64,000 nucleotides of DNA from contig JAUIJL010000001.1 in assembly GCA_030431255.1 (NCBI GenBank), forward strand, positions 1,116,001 to 1,180,000, read 5' to 3'. Made by a program: the position numbers and the translations under genes. The DNA is from Thermoanaerobaculia bacterium. GTDB lineage: Bacteria > Acidobacteriota > Thermoanaerobaculia > Multivoradales > J023. Below, piece after piece: positions 16,391 to 25,412 of the stretch (positions within the stretch are counted from its first letter, which is position 1; every line of letters begins with the position of its first letter). The notes below the pieces were generated by a model. That model saw only the letters and a program-made list of their open reading frames with translations. It made no database searches and was not told where the DNA came from.

Positions 16391-19117
16391 TTAGGTGTCC
16401 CCAAGCATCATATTCACCATCTGCGTATAGAAATCTGACCAGGCTTGACGGGCCTCAAAAGTCAGCTCGACGCCAGTCACTCGTTCGAGAGTCGTCAAGA
16501 GGGCCTGACCGACGATGCCGTAATGGCTTCGTTCGACTCCATAGTGAACGTGTCGCTCCCCCATCTCCCGAAGCTGCGGACCCATTTGCTCCAGCCGATC
16601 GAGACCGTTGACGATCATGCTCATGAAAGCGACAAACTTCTGCCCCTGTGCCTCCATATCCGTGTCCGCAAACATCTCCCGGGTGGCCGGCTCAAACTCA
16701 AAAATGGTGTCGTAGAAGACTTTGGCGGCCTCATCACCGTAGGACGACAGCCTTTCGAAGGAATTCTGAACCAGAAATACGGGATCCGGGTTTTCCAGGT
16801 CGTAGATCTCGTAGAGCGAAGCGCTGCGGCCACCGAAGGGCTCTTCCGGGAAGATATCGCCGATATCCACCTCGTCCTCGATGATATTGATCAGCTCTTC
16901 GGTGGCCAGAATCGTGGTTCCGACCGCGGCATTGTGGGCGCCGACGGCATCTGCCAAACCTGCGGCTTCACCGATTCCAAGCAAGTGACGCTTGGAAGGA
17001 TTGCCGAATTGTCCAACCACCATGCGCCCGAAGTGAAGGCCGATACCGAGTTGGAGCTCGGTTGTGAAGTAAGTGGAGGCGTAGCGGTTGAAACCGCGCA
17101 TTCTTTCCGCGATGCGCAGCGCGGCACGGATCGCCGCCAAGCATTTCTCGTCGGCGGAGCCGCCGTCTAAGCCGAAGAATGCCCTGAATCCCGTGCCGGT
17201 GTAATTCTGAATCCGACCTTTGTAGATGCCCACCAGCATCCCCATCTGGGTGAGGAAGCGATGCAGAAGATGAATTTGATCGTACGGCGGAGCCTTTGTC
17301 GCGAAATTGTCGAAGTCCAAGATCTCACACGACAAAATCGCCAGTGTGGCTTCCTGGGCCGGCAGGGTCTGGGCGTGCTCATCGAGCAGCAGCCCGATGT
17401 CTTGGGAATCCCTGACCAGCCGCTCCACCGCCACATTGCCGACGATTCGAGTCTGACAAGCCAAGCGAATTTCATCTTCCCAGCCCAGCCGCTCAGCGAG
17501 CTTCGCTTCCCGAGGTTTGCGCGGCAGGACGTTTTCCAGGCCGTTCAGCACCCGGATGCGGCAGGTAGAGCACCTGGCTCGGCCTCCACACTCGTTGTAG
17601 ATCTCGATGTCGTTGTCGACCGCTAGATCGAGGATCGACTTCCTGCGGTTCTTGAGCTCAAGGGGTTTTTCCACCCCACCCTCGAGGCGAAACATCACGG
17701 AGAGGGCCGGCCCTTCACCGGTCTCCGTCATCGTCGCCCGGCTGATGGTGATCGACGGCTCGGTCTCCGAGGTCACCGATGGATCCCGAAGAATCGGTCG
17801 GCTCACCGCGTCCGGCGGCAATGGCGGAGGAGTAGCTACAGGCGGCGCGGGCTCGAATGCCCTGAAGTCATTAGGTGAACCGGGCTGAGCTCTCGGCGGT
17901 TGGGCCGAAACCGGTGGCACGGGCGGAATCTTCGGAATTTGTTGGTGCTCGGCCACCGGGTTTTGTTGGTGATCGATCATCGGGCCGGGCTCGATCATGG
18001 TGATCGACGGTGAGCCGCTCTCAGTGGTCAGCCCCCCCGAGGTCATGGAGTCCCAATTCTCAACTGGGCTATCGGCGCTTTCCGTGACCCAACCGGGTGA
18101 AACAGCTGCCCTGGCGTCCCGGGGATCGACGGGTTTGAGATCTGCGCCCGAATCCGACGATTCATCTCTGAATCTCGATGACGAGCCGAATCCACTTTCG
18201 TTCTGGCCCCTTAAGAAACCACCTGTTGCCATTCCGGATTGGGACGCTCGATCCATATCGACCCCGGAGACGGACCCCTCCTCCATCGCGTCCAGCGCCG
18301 ACATCACTTCGAGCGCGCTGTGGGGTCGATCCTCGGGATCTTTTTCCATCAGATGATCGACGATATCTGAGAACTGCGGCAAAACCTCCGGGCGAAGGTC
18401 CTTGACCGGTCGCTGCTGGAGCGTACAAATCCGGGTGAGCGTTTGGACTTTGTTGTCGCTGTGGAAGGGAGAAACGCCGGTCAAAGATTCGTAGAGCAGC
18501 GTGCCCAATGAGAAGAGATCCGATCGATGATCGACGGACTCACCTACCGCCTGCTCGGGAGACATGGCCGAAACGGTTCCGATCAACCGCCCTTCAATGG
18601 TCAGCGCGGGCTCGTTGTCGTTGGTGCCGACGTGTTTGGCGAGACCGAAATCAAGAATTTTGACCTGATCCCCGGCGGTCAACATGATGTTGTCGGGCTT
18701 CAGGTCCCGGTGCACGATACCGGCGGCGTGGGCGATCGCCAATCCGCTCAAGATCTGACGGGCGATTTTCTGGGTTCGCCACGGGGGCAGCGGGCCGCGC
18801 ATCAAAAGTCGCTTGAGGGACTGTCCGTCGACCAGCTCCATGACCAGCCAATCACCCTCCGAGGTTTCGACCCAATCGTAAACCTGGACGATCGTCGGAT
18901 GATTCAGCCGAGCTACGGATCGGGCTTCACGCCTGAATCTCTCCCTCGCGCTGGTGCTCGAGGTGTCCGCTCGTATGTGTTTGAGGGCCACTGGACGGTC
19001 CAACCGTTGGTCGAAACCGCGGTAGACCTTACCCATGCCGCCGGCGCCGATCTCCTCACCAACACCGTAGGGTCCGATTTTTTCTGGAGGCGGGTTGTTC
19101 TTTGTCAGCAAAGCCAC
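16391..19117 (-). CDS. Ser/Thr kinase - [2Fe-2S] - degenerate cyclase - globin fusion
   Basis: 908 residues with four modules and no membrane segment. Kinase 14-280 appears active: GAGGMGKVY, Lys46, HRDLKPDN with Asp138, DFG Asp156. A Pro/Ser-rich linker runs to about 470. The ferredoxin domain (472-570) has Cys510, 516, 519 and 554 (C-x5-C-x2-C, adrenodoxin-like). A class III cyclase fold (590-770) has lost both metal aspartates: Glu598 at the first position and Thr642 in GTGFRAFFG at the second; the usual Asn and Arg are Gly and Asp in GEAAGLADAV. The C-terminal globin (780-908) is Vgb/flavohaemoglobin-like, with Tyr802 at B10 (VFYDTIF) and His856 as proximal ligand (ERHVHYG). It should bind O2 or NO and control the kinase. 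It is followed by flavodoxin. Confidence 0.9.
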   Translation of the reverse strand: MALLTKNNPPPEKIGPYGVGEEIGAGGMGKVYRGFDQRLDRPVALKHIRADTSSTSARERFRREARSVARLNHPTIVQVYDWVETSEGDWLVMELVDGQSLKRLLMRGPLPPWRTQKIARQILSGLAIAHAAGIVHRDLKPDNIMLTAGDQVKILDFGLAKHVGTNDNEPALTIEGRLIGTVSAMSPEQAVGESVDHRSDLFSLGTLLYESLTGVSPFHSDNKVQTLTRICTLQQRPVKDLRPEVLPQFSDIVDHLMEKDPEDRPHSALEVMSALDAMEEGSVSGVDMDRASQSGMATGGFLRGQNESGFGSSSRFRDESSDSGADLKPVDPRDARAAVSPGWVTESADSPVENWDSMTSGGLTTESGSPSITMIEPGPMIDHQQNPVAEHQQIPKIPPVPPVSAQPPRAQPGSPNDFRAFEPAPPVATPPPLPPDAVSRPILRDPSVTSETEPSITISRATMTETGEGPALSVMFRLEGGVEKPLELKNRRKSILDLAVDNDIEIYNECGGRARCSTCRIRVLNGLENVLPRKPREAKLAERLGWEDEIRLACQTRIVGNVAVERLVRDSQDIGLLLDEHAQTLPAQEATLAILSCEILDFDNFATKAPPYDQIHLLHRFLTQMGMLVGIYKGRIQNYTGTGFRAFFGLDGGSADEKCLAAIRAALRIAERMRGFNRYASTYFTTELQLGIGLHFGRMVVGQFGNPSKRHLLGIGEAAGLADAVGAHNAAVGTTILATEELINIIEDEVDIGDIFPEEPFGGRSASLYEIYDLENPDPVFLVQNSFERLSSYGDEAAKVFYDTIFEFEPATREMFADTDMEAQGQKFVAFMSMIVNGLDRLEQMGPQLREMGERHVHYGVERSHYGIVGQALLTTLERVTGVELTFEARQAWSDFYTQMVNMMLGDT

Positions 19118-19293
19118 GATGTTGCCAGTCTAGTCAAGCGCCAAAGGTCAAGGCAAGGGATTTCGTGCACCAACATCGACGATAAACCCCTTTCGTTACA
19201 GCTGAAACCGCAAAATGGACGCCGTCGCAAACAGCCCGATTCGGCATCTTCATTCCTATCGTTCCCGAGCTCGTTCCGACTGAGCTCATCGTC

Positions 19294-20370
19294 TTACAGG
19301 CCCGCTTCGGAGCTATCGACGTCGTCGAACGAGTCGGGCTCCTCGTCGTCCCCGACATCGTCGTCTGGATCCGACAGGTCGTCTCCCTCGTCGTCTAGGA
19401 AGTCGGAGCCATCGCCGTCAGTGAAGCCACCGTCGGAGTCACTGTCGGATTCACCGTCGGAGTCACTGTCGCCGGCATCTGTGGAGGCTTCGGAGGTGTC
19501 TTCCTCGTCCACCAAGGCCAGTGGCGTTGCGGGCTCCTCCTCGTCATCCTCATCGGTCAGAGGCGTCTCGCCTTGGTTGAATTGAACATCGAAAGAGACG
19601 ACTGGGTTGGTGAACCCACCTTCGCCATGGACACTCAGATCTTGTTGGGTGACGGGATAGCTGAATTCCGTGGATGCGCCCGGAGGCAAGGACGAGAGCC
19701 GGACCCTCGCCCGACGAAGAATATGCCGATCCGGCACTTGGGCTCCGGTTTCCTCGTCGACGGCTACGATGTCCAGATGCACAGACACCTGCTCAGCTAC
19801 ATATGAAGCGCGATTCTCAATCACGCCAGTCACCATGTAGACGGGATCCTCACCAAAAGAATCATAGCTCCAGTCCACTACCACGACATCGCCTTGGACC
19901 GCGATCACGCCTGCGGTTGCCAACCCACCGGCGGCCCCCTCGCCGTCCTCATCGTCCGCGGAAGCAGAGGCGTCAGTGCGCTGGCCTAAAGTTTCGTTGG
20001 TGATTACCAAGACCGCTTCGCGATCTTGAGGAGCGGCGGGCTTCGATGCGTTTCGTCGAGCGGCGGCCACGGCGCGAGTCGCCTCTCGGCTGGCCTCCAG
20101 ATCGACCTCTGACAAGCGGAGAGCGGAGAATGTGCCGTTCGGCAGCTCGAAGACGACCTGACGTCCCCGAACTTCCCATGCACCGCGGGTTTCCACTTGA
20201 GTCCCTTCCTGGGTCACCAGGACGTCGGCGAGCAGAGGCGAGCCGAGCATCAGCGAGCACAGAAGGCCCAAAGCAAAACGCCTACCGAGACCAAGTGTAG
20301 GCCGACTCGGCCGAGATGCGGCTCCGGTCTCCTGCTCAAGACCATCCCTTTTGTCGCTCTGAGAAATCAT
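19294..20370 (-). CDS. secreted FxLYD-like protein with acidic tail
   Basis: 358 residues. A basic region and hydrophobic stretch (RRFALGLLCSLMLGSPLLA, about 30-48) form a signal peptide or anchor after a longer than usual leader, so translation may start later. Residues 50-90 are a small beta domain; 165-260 resemble the FxLYD extracellular fold (YMVTGVIENRASYVAEQVSVHL, SSLPPGASTEFSYPV). The last 80 residues are almost entirely Asp, Ser, Glu and Gly. The protein is predicted exported and the tail may bind cations such as Ca2+. It lies 176 bp upstream of the kinase-globin gene on the same strand, without proof of co-transcription. No enzymatic motif is visible. Confidence 0.75.
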   Translation of the reverse strand: MISQSDKRDGLEQETGAASRPSRPTLGLGRRFALGLLCSLMLGSPLLADVLVTQEGTQVETRGAWEVRGRQVVFELPNGTFSALRLSEVDLEASREATRAVAAARRNASKPAAPQDREAVLVITNETLGQRTDASASADDEDGEGAAGGLATAGVIAVQGDVVVVDWSYDSFGEDPVYMVTGVIENRASYVAEQVSVHLDIVAVDEETGAQVPDRHILRRARVRLSSLPPGASTEFSYPVTQQDLSVHGEGGFTNPVVSFDVQFNQGETPLTDEDDEEEPATPLALVDEEDTSEASTDAGDSDSDGESDSDSDGGFTDGDGSDFLDDEGDDLSDPDDDVGDDEEPDSFDDVDSSEAGL

Positions 20371-20471
20371 CGTTTATCTCCTTAGGCACAACCCCACCGA
20401 AACGCCGATCCATGATTCGAATCGGTCCGAGGTCCCTCTCCAACAAGATCGAGCGTCGACATCTTATCTTG

Positions 20472-22973
20472 TCACGTCCGAAAATCGCCGATTGGGGGCT
20501 CATTCGTTTCCGACAACGCGAGGCGGACTTCCCACAGCAACTCTTGCATCTCATAGGGTTTGGCGACGAAGCCGGACACTCGACAGCCCTGAAAACGTTT
20601 CATGGTCTCGTTGCGGCTGTAGCCGCTCGACAATAAGACTTTCACCTCGGGATCGAGCTTCTGGATCGCCCTCAAGGCCTGCTCTCCGTCCATGTGCGGC
20701 ATGGTGAGGTCCAAAAGGATGAGGTCGATGGAATCCCCGAGCTTGCGATAGGTCTCCACCGCTTCCAAACCGTCTTCGGCGGTCAAGACCTCGAATCCAA
20801 ATTCTTCCAAAACTTGTTGCGCCAAAATCCGAACCGGCGCTTCATCGTCCACGACCAGCACGGTTCCGGTGGCGGAGGTATGACCCAAAAGCTCAATTTC
20901 CTGGGTGGGTGCATGGTCACTCGACCCAGAAGCCGGAAGGAAGATTCTGATGGAGGTCCCTTCGCCCACTCGTGTGTCGACCTCAATCCCGCCCTGATGC
21001 CCGCGGACGATGCCGGAGACCGCGGCCAACCCCAATCCCCTGCCCGCAAAGCGAGAGCTGTAGAAGGGCTCGAACATCTTGGCTTCGATCTCCGCTGTGA
21101 TGCCGGCACCGGTATCGGACACCTCGATCATCACGTATTCCCCAGGGGTCAGGCCCGCCCCATGGCGAAATCCATCGAGCCGTTCTTGGTCGAGCTCGAC
21201 GGTTTTCGCGCTGAGCTGCACCTCGCCGTCCCCCTCCTCGAGGGCCTCCGATGCGTTGGTGATCAAATTGACGATGACCTGTTGGAGCTGACCCCGATCT
21301 CCCATCACCGCGGGCAAGTCGAATTGGAAGCGAAAGTCGAGCTGCGCCCGCTTCGACACCGAGGTCCTCAGCAGCTCGGCCATCTCCGCCACCAAATCGC
21401 CGATGCGCACGGGCTCCACCAGGAAGCGACCACTGCCCGAATAGGCGTGGAGCTGCTGGGTGATGTCGGCCAACCGCTGGCCGGCGTTGCGGATTTCCTG
21501 GATGCTGCCCCGGAGCGGAAAATCCCGGGGCACCAACTCTTCCATTAACCCGGCGTGACCGAGGATCGCGGTCAGCAAATTGTTGAAGTCATGGGCAATC
21601 CCGCCGGTCAGGGCACCGAGGCTCTCCAGTCGTTGGGCCTCTTGAAGTTGCTCGGCCAAGCGACGCCGTTCTTCGTCTTCGACTTTGCGTTGGCTGATGT
21701 CCCTGACCACGGCCACCAGGTGCCAGCTGCCGAGGTGTTTGACCGACGACATGGACAGCTCCACCGGCAGCTCGCTGCCGTCCTTGCGGCGCACCGTGAG
21801 CTCTCGGGTTTGCCCCAGACCCGGGCCCTCACCGGTCTCCAACGCCTCGCTGAAGGCCTGATCGAGCATAGAAAGGAATCGGTCGGGAACCACCATGCGA
21901 AGAATCGGCTTGCCCAGAAGCTCCTCACGATCGATCCCGAGCATCGCTTCCGCGGCACCATTCATGTAGGACGTCCGCCCTCGATGGTCCACCATCAAAA
22001 TGCCGTCGCGGGCCGACTCACTGATTCGCCGCAGCTTCTCCTCGCTGCCTTGGGTCTGCTCATTGGCCCTTTCCAGAGCAGCTGTTCGCTCCGCGACTCT
22101 CGACTCCAGCTCCTCGTTGCTACGTTCCAAAACCTCCAAGGCCATCTGAAGGTCGGCGTTGGATTCTTCCAGCTGATGATTGACCTGCTGAAGCTCCTCC
22201 AACTTTTCCAGCAGCACCTGCCGCGTTTGGCTACGGGTCAGGAGTGAGAGCTTGCGCTCGTCGAGGATCTCCGGGGGGAAGAGCCGGACGACCGCCGGAA
22301 AGGTGGAGAGACCCAGGTAGTCCTCGGCGACATCCATGTATTGCTGCTCAAAAAGGCTTCGTGCAACACCGGCGCCGAGCAGGTCCTTGAGTCGGTCGTA
22401 GAGGTCGTGTCCCAGGCGGCCCAACAACGTCGCCCAACCTTCCCGGGTTGGAGTGAGCTCTACGGAGTCGGAGTCGGCACCTTGGGAAGCCCCCTTTGCC
22501 GAAGACTCGGAGTCTCTTTCGAGACGGTCCAACCATCCGGCGACGGCTTTGAGGGATGGATGAGCCCGTTCGCCCAACAAGGCCAATGACCGCTCGAGCA
22601 GAGGCCTGAGGAATTCTCCGCAGAGCATGACCTCCTGCCGGTCTTCGGAGGCGAATACCAAGGCAAAGCGGGGGTCTTGGAGGAGATTCGGATAGTCGCT
22701 CTGAACCTGAGCGCGCAACGCACCGACATCGACCGGTTTGGGATCGATCTGAGTCAGATAGTGCTCGAGGAGCAAATAGAGCCCCGGCAGGCTCACCCGA
22801 CGTTCCTCGGACGAGCCTCGCCGAAAACGTGCCACCCGTTCGTGAACGGAAGTCAACAAATAATCGTCGGAGGCGCCGGCAACGAGGCGCTCCACTAAGT
22901 CGAGGGTTTCGTCGGTGATCTGGTCGGTTTGATGGGCGGATCCCGACCGAAGAACAGGTCCCAGAGGGCTCAT
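20472..22973 (-). CDS. hybrid sensor histidine kinase (PAS-HisKA-HATPase-REC)
   Basis: 833 residues from the ATG at 22973, which has GGGAG 7 bases upstream; an in-frame ATG 84 bases earlier lacks one. The N-terminal 230 residues are a helical globin-sized region I do not recognise. A coiled coil (VLLEKLEELQQVNHQLEE) leads to a PAS domain (DGILMVDHRGRTSYMNGAA), then HisKA with the H-box GGIAHDFNNLLTAILGH, HATPase (NLITNASEAL; GRGLGLAAVSGIV) and a C-terminal receiver (VVDDEAPV, phospho-Asp in ILLDLTMPHMDG, Lys in VAKPY). HDFNN kinases of this type often feed diffusible regulators. There is no membrane segment, so sensing is cytoplasmic. Confidence 0.9.
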   Translation of the reverse strand: MSPLGPVLRSGSAHQTDQITDETLDLVERLVAGASDDYLLTSVHERVARFRRGSSEERRVSLPGLYLLLEHYLTQIDPKPVDVGALRAQVQSDYPNLLQDPRFALVFASEDRQEVMLCGEFLRPLLERSLALLGERAHPSLKAVAGWLDRLERDSESSAKGASQGADSDSVELTPTREGWATLLGRLGHDLYDRLKDLLGAGVARSLFEQQYMDVAEDYLGLSTFPAVVRLFPPEILDERKLSLLTRSQTRQVLLEKLEELQQVNHQLEESNADLQMALEVLERSNEELESRVAERTAALERANEQTQGSEEKLRRISESARDGILMVDHRGRTSYMNGAAEAMLGIDREELLGKPILRMVVPDRFLSMLDQAFSEALETGEGPGLGQTRELTVRRKDGSELPVELSMSSVKHLGSWHLVAVVRDISQRKVEDEERRRLAEQLQEAQRLESLGALTGGIAHDFNNLLTAILGHAGLMEELVPRDFPLRGSIQEIRNAGQRLADITQQLHAYSGSGRFLVEPVRIGDLVAEMAELLRTSVSKRAQLDFRFQFDLPAVMGDRGQLQQVIVNLITNASEALEEGDGEVQLSAKTVELDQERLDGFRHGAGLTPGEYVMIEVSDTGAGITAEIEAKMFEPFYSSRFAGRGLGLAAVSGIVRGHQGGIEVDTRVGEGTSIRIFLPASGSSDHAPTQEIELLGHTSATGTVLVVDDEAPVRILAQQVLEEFGFEVLTAEDGLEAVETYRKLGDSIDLILLDLTMPHMDGEQALRAIQKLDPEVKVLLSSGYSRNETMKRFQGCRVSGFVAKPYEMQELLWEVRLALSETNEPPIGDFRT

Positions 22974-23192
22974 ACAGCAGCTCCCGCGTGCGGGAAAGTG
23001 AGAACGGAGACCGTATGTTAGCAGAGTGGGCTCAACAGCCTGTGGCAAAAGTCTCACCGCGCTGCGAGCGCGCCTTTTCCGCCGACTCTTCGTTGGAAAA
23101 CTTCGACGATTCCGAATTGCCTGCGGTTTTCACGCCTCGATTCGGCGAAAGATTCGCAGCTCTCGCCAGCGGCAGACTTCCGCCACAGGCCG

Positions 23193-24347
23193 TTAAAGTA
23201 TCTTCCGCACCATATCCGCGGTCAGCACCAGCCGGCTACCTCCGGATTCCTTCTCCTTCAAATGTCCGCCCCGGTCGGGCTCGAACTCGAAGGGATTCAC
23301 CAGCTCGCCGAAAATAGGCCGCAGAGCCCGGGCCCCCGTTCGGGTGTCCCTTTGCGCCTCTTCCGCGATCAATGCCGCCGCTAGATCTTCGATCTCGAGG
23401 TCGATGCCCATCACCTTGAAATAGCGCTGCGATCGCAAATATGGCGAATCGTAGGATTGCAACAGAATGGCCTTCAGGGTGTCCACGTTCAGGTCCGCCA
23501 ACAACACGTTGTTCTCGAACCGCGCCATGAATTGGGGCACCATGCCGAAGTCGAAGAGATCCTTGGGCTTGAGGAAGTCCGACAAGATGAACACCGTCTC
23601 CATCTTGACTTTGCCGTCCGCGGTCCGCAGAGTTCGGGTCTTCAGCTTCTCGCCGGATCCCGGTTTGAGCACGCGGTTGTACACCTGATCGTAGAGGCCC
23701 TCGAACGCGCCACCACAGATGAACATCATCTTGCCGGTGTCGATGCTCAAATTGACCCTCTTCTCCTCGCCGTCCACCCAAGCGTAGGAGGGGAAGACGA
23801 GCTGCTCCCCTTCCATCAAGGTCAGCAAGCCCTGTTGGAGCACTACGCCGATGGCGTTGGCTTTCCCGGCCACCACCGCGGACATCTTGTCGATTTCATC
23901 GATACAGATGGTGGCTCGCTCAATGGCTTCTCGGAGCTCTTCCGGTGTGGGTTTGGCCGAGCACATGGCCCTTGCCCGTTGCTCGACGGCCTGGAAAAGC
24001 CGCTCGGGCTGGAATTCCATTCGCTCGACGTCTACCAAGAGGTTGGCGTTGATGATCGTGACCGCCTTGAAAGCCTCAAACTCGGGAACCTCGTTATACA
24101 GACGTTGAATGTTGTTCATGATGGTCGTCTTACCGGTGCCGGAATTACCGATCATGAGCAAATTACCGGGAACCTTGCCGGTCACGTGTTTGTAGATCGC
24201 CACCGAAACGAAACGAAGCGCGCGCCCTTGTCCCAAGACTCCACGCCGGAGCTCGTTGTAAATCTCCGGGGGTTTGATGGTGCTCAGGGGGCGACGCCCG
24301 TCGGTTGACGTCTCCGATTCGGCCAAGGGTTCCGCGGTTGTGGTCAT
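23193..24347 (-). CDS. ClpX-like AAA+ ATPase without zinc-binding domain or ClpP loop
   Basis: 384 residues. Walker A GNSGTGKT, Walker B CIDEIDKM and sensor-2 TGARALRPIF align with ClpX throughout, including CGGAF-GL and FGMVPQFMAR. Three ClpX hallmarks are missing: the N-terminal C4 zinc domain, the GYVG pore loop (replaced around MEFQPERLF), and the IGF docking loop, where ClpX GSGIGFGA reads GSGEKLKT. It therefore probably unfolds or remodels a substrate without ClpP. Of the paired ATGs at 24350 and 24347 the second has GGAG at 5 bases. The downstream hybrid kinase starts 219 bp away on the same strand. True ClpX is expected elsewhere in the genome. Confidence 0.85.
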   Translation of the reverse strand: MTTTAEPLAESETSTDGRRPLSTIKPPEIYNELRRGVLGQGRALRFVSVAIYKHVTGKVPGNLLMIGNSGTGKTTIMNNIQRLYNEVPEFEAFKAVTIINANLLVDVERMEFQPERLFQAVEQRARAMCSAKPTPEELREAIERATICIDEIDKMSAVVAGKANAIGVVLQQGLLTLMEGEQLVFPSYAWVDGEEKRVNLSIDTGKMMFICGGAFEGLYDQVYNRVLKPGSGEKLKTRTLRTADGKVKMETVFILSDFLKPKDLFDFGMVPQFMARFENNVLLADLNVDTLKAILLQSYDSPYLRSQRYFKVMGIDLEIEDLAAALIAEEAQRDTRTGARALRPIFGELVNPFEFEPDRGGHLKEKESGGSRLVLTADMVRKIL

Positions 24348-24628
24348 CATGACTCCAGTCGATCCAGTCCATCGGCGGCCTCGGGGGCATACCGAGTATT
24401 TTCGTCTTCCAGGGGCCTCGATTTCGGCACGAACGGCCCGCCTACGAATTGCATACGGCCCCATGGCGAATCGCGTTTATGATCGCATTGATCATCAGGC
24501 TCCTCCAATAGTTCCGCGCCGATTTCGCCAGAAGCCGTGGCGTCCCAACGAGAAGAGCCGAATCTGCTAATCTCTGCCTACCGTATTTGAAGAGTCTGAG
24601 ATGTTCATCACAGAAAGGCAATCCCGCG

Positions 24629-25345
24629 ATGAGTCGGCTGTTGAAGACGTCCCTTATCCCAGGTCGCACACCCATGGCGGTGGCCGTCGGATGCTGTCTG
24701 CTCCTCTCCTTCGTCGGATCCCCGATTTTTTCCGCGGAATGGAGCCTGAACGGCCGCTTGGTGCTGGAAGAAAAAAATAAGGATCGGACAAAGATAGAGT
24801 CCCGTTTTTCAGTGCTGTACTTCGTTCCGGACGCGGATGTGGACGTGGAGCCGATTGAGGATGCTCAGACCATCACGATGGCCAGAAAACAATTTCAGCC
24901 GAGAATCCTCACGGTGACCCAGGGCACCACCGTAGAATTTCCCAACGACGACACCATCCTGCACAATGTATTTTCCCTTTCGGGCAAGAATCGCTTCGAC
25001 CTCGGGCTCTATCGACGCGGTGACTCGAAGAAAACGACGCTCGATCACCCTGGAATCGTCCAGATCTTCTGCAATGTCCACCACTCCATGGTCGCCTATA
25101 TTCTGGTTCTCGACACGCCGTTCTTTGCCACGCCCGGCCGCGATGGACGATTCAATCTGCCCGGTCTACCCGGAAAGGGCAAGCTGGTGGCCTGGCACGA
25201 GCGAGCCGAGCCCCTCACCCTCGAAATCACGCCGACCACGGACTTGGTCACAGTCCGCCTCGACATCACCAAGCCTCGGGTGCCTCCCCACCGCAATAAA
25301 TTCGGCAAGCCCTATGCTCGAAAACGTCGTGGAAGGGCCTATTGA
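24629..25345 (+). CDS. exported cupredoxin-domain protein
   Basis: 238 residues with a signal peptide (MAVAVGCCLLLSFVGSPIFSA). Residues about 75-150 are a plastocyanin-like domain: FPNDDTILHNVFS supplies one His, and IFCNVHHSMVAYILV supplies Cys, His and Met, giving type 1 copper ligands His-Cys-His-Met. A C-terminal carboxypeptidase-regulatory-like beta fold (GRFNLPGLPGKGKLVAWHE) and a basic tail (KPYARKRRGRAY) follow. The protein is periplasmic and resembles methylamine-utilisation-type cupredoxins. It is 67 bp upstream of the membrane sensor-kinase gene and probably co-transcribed; it could carry electrons or sense copper for it. The ATG at 24629 is chosen over an upstream TTG. Confidence 0.85.
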   Translation: MSRLLKTSLIPGRTPMAVAVGCCLLLSFVGSPIFSAEWSLNGRLVLEEKNKDRTKIESRFSVLYFVPDADVDVEPIEDAQTITMARKQFQPRILTVTQGTTVEFPNDDTILHNVFSLSGKNRFDLGLYRRGDSKKTTLDHPGIVQIFCNVHHSMVAYILVLDTPFFATPGRDGRFNLPGLPGKGKLVAWHERAEPLTLEITPTTDLVTVRLDITKPRVPPHRNKFGKPYARKRRGRAY

Positions 25346-25412
25346 GCGATGCTGCCCTCCGAACGCTCGCACCCCCCACTGCTAGACACTTTCGACTGAG
25401 CGATTCCAATCT

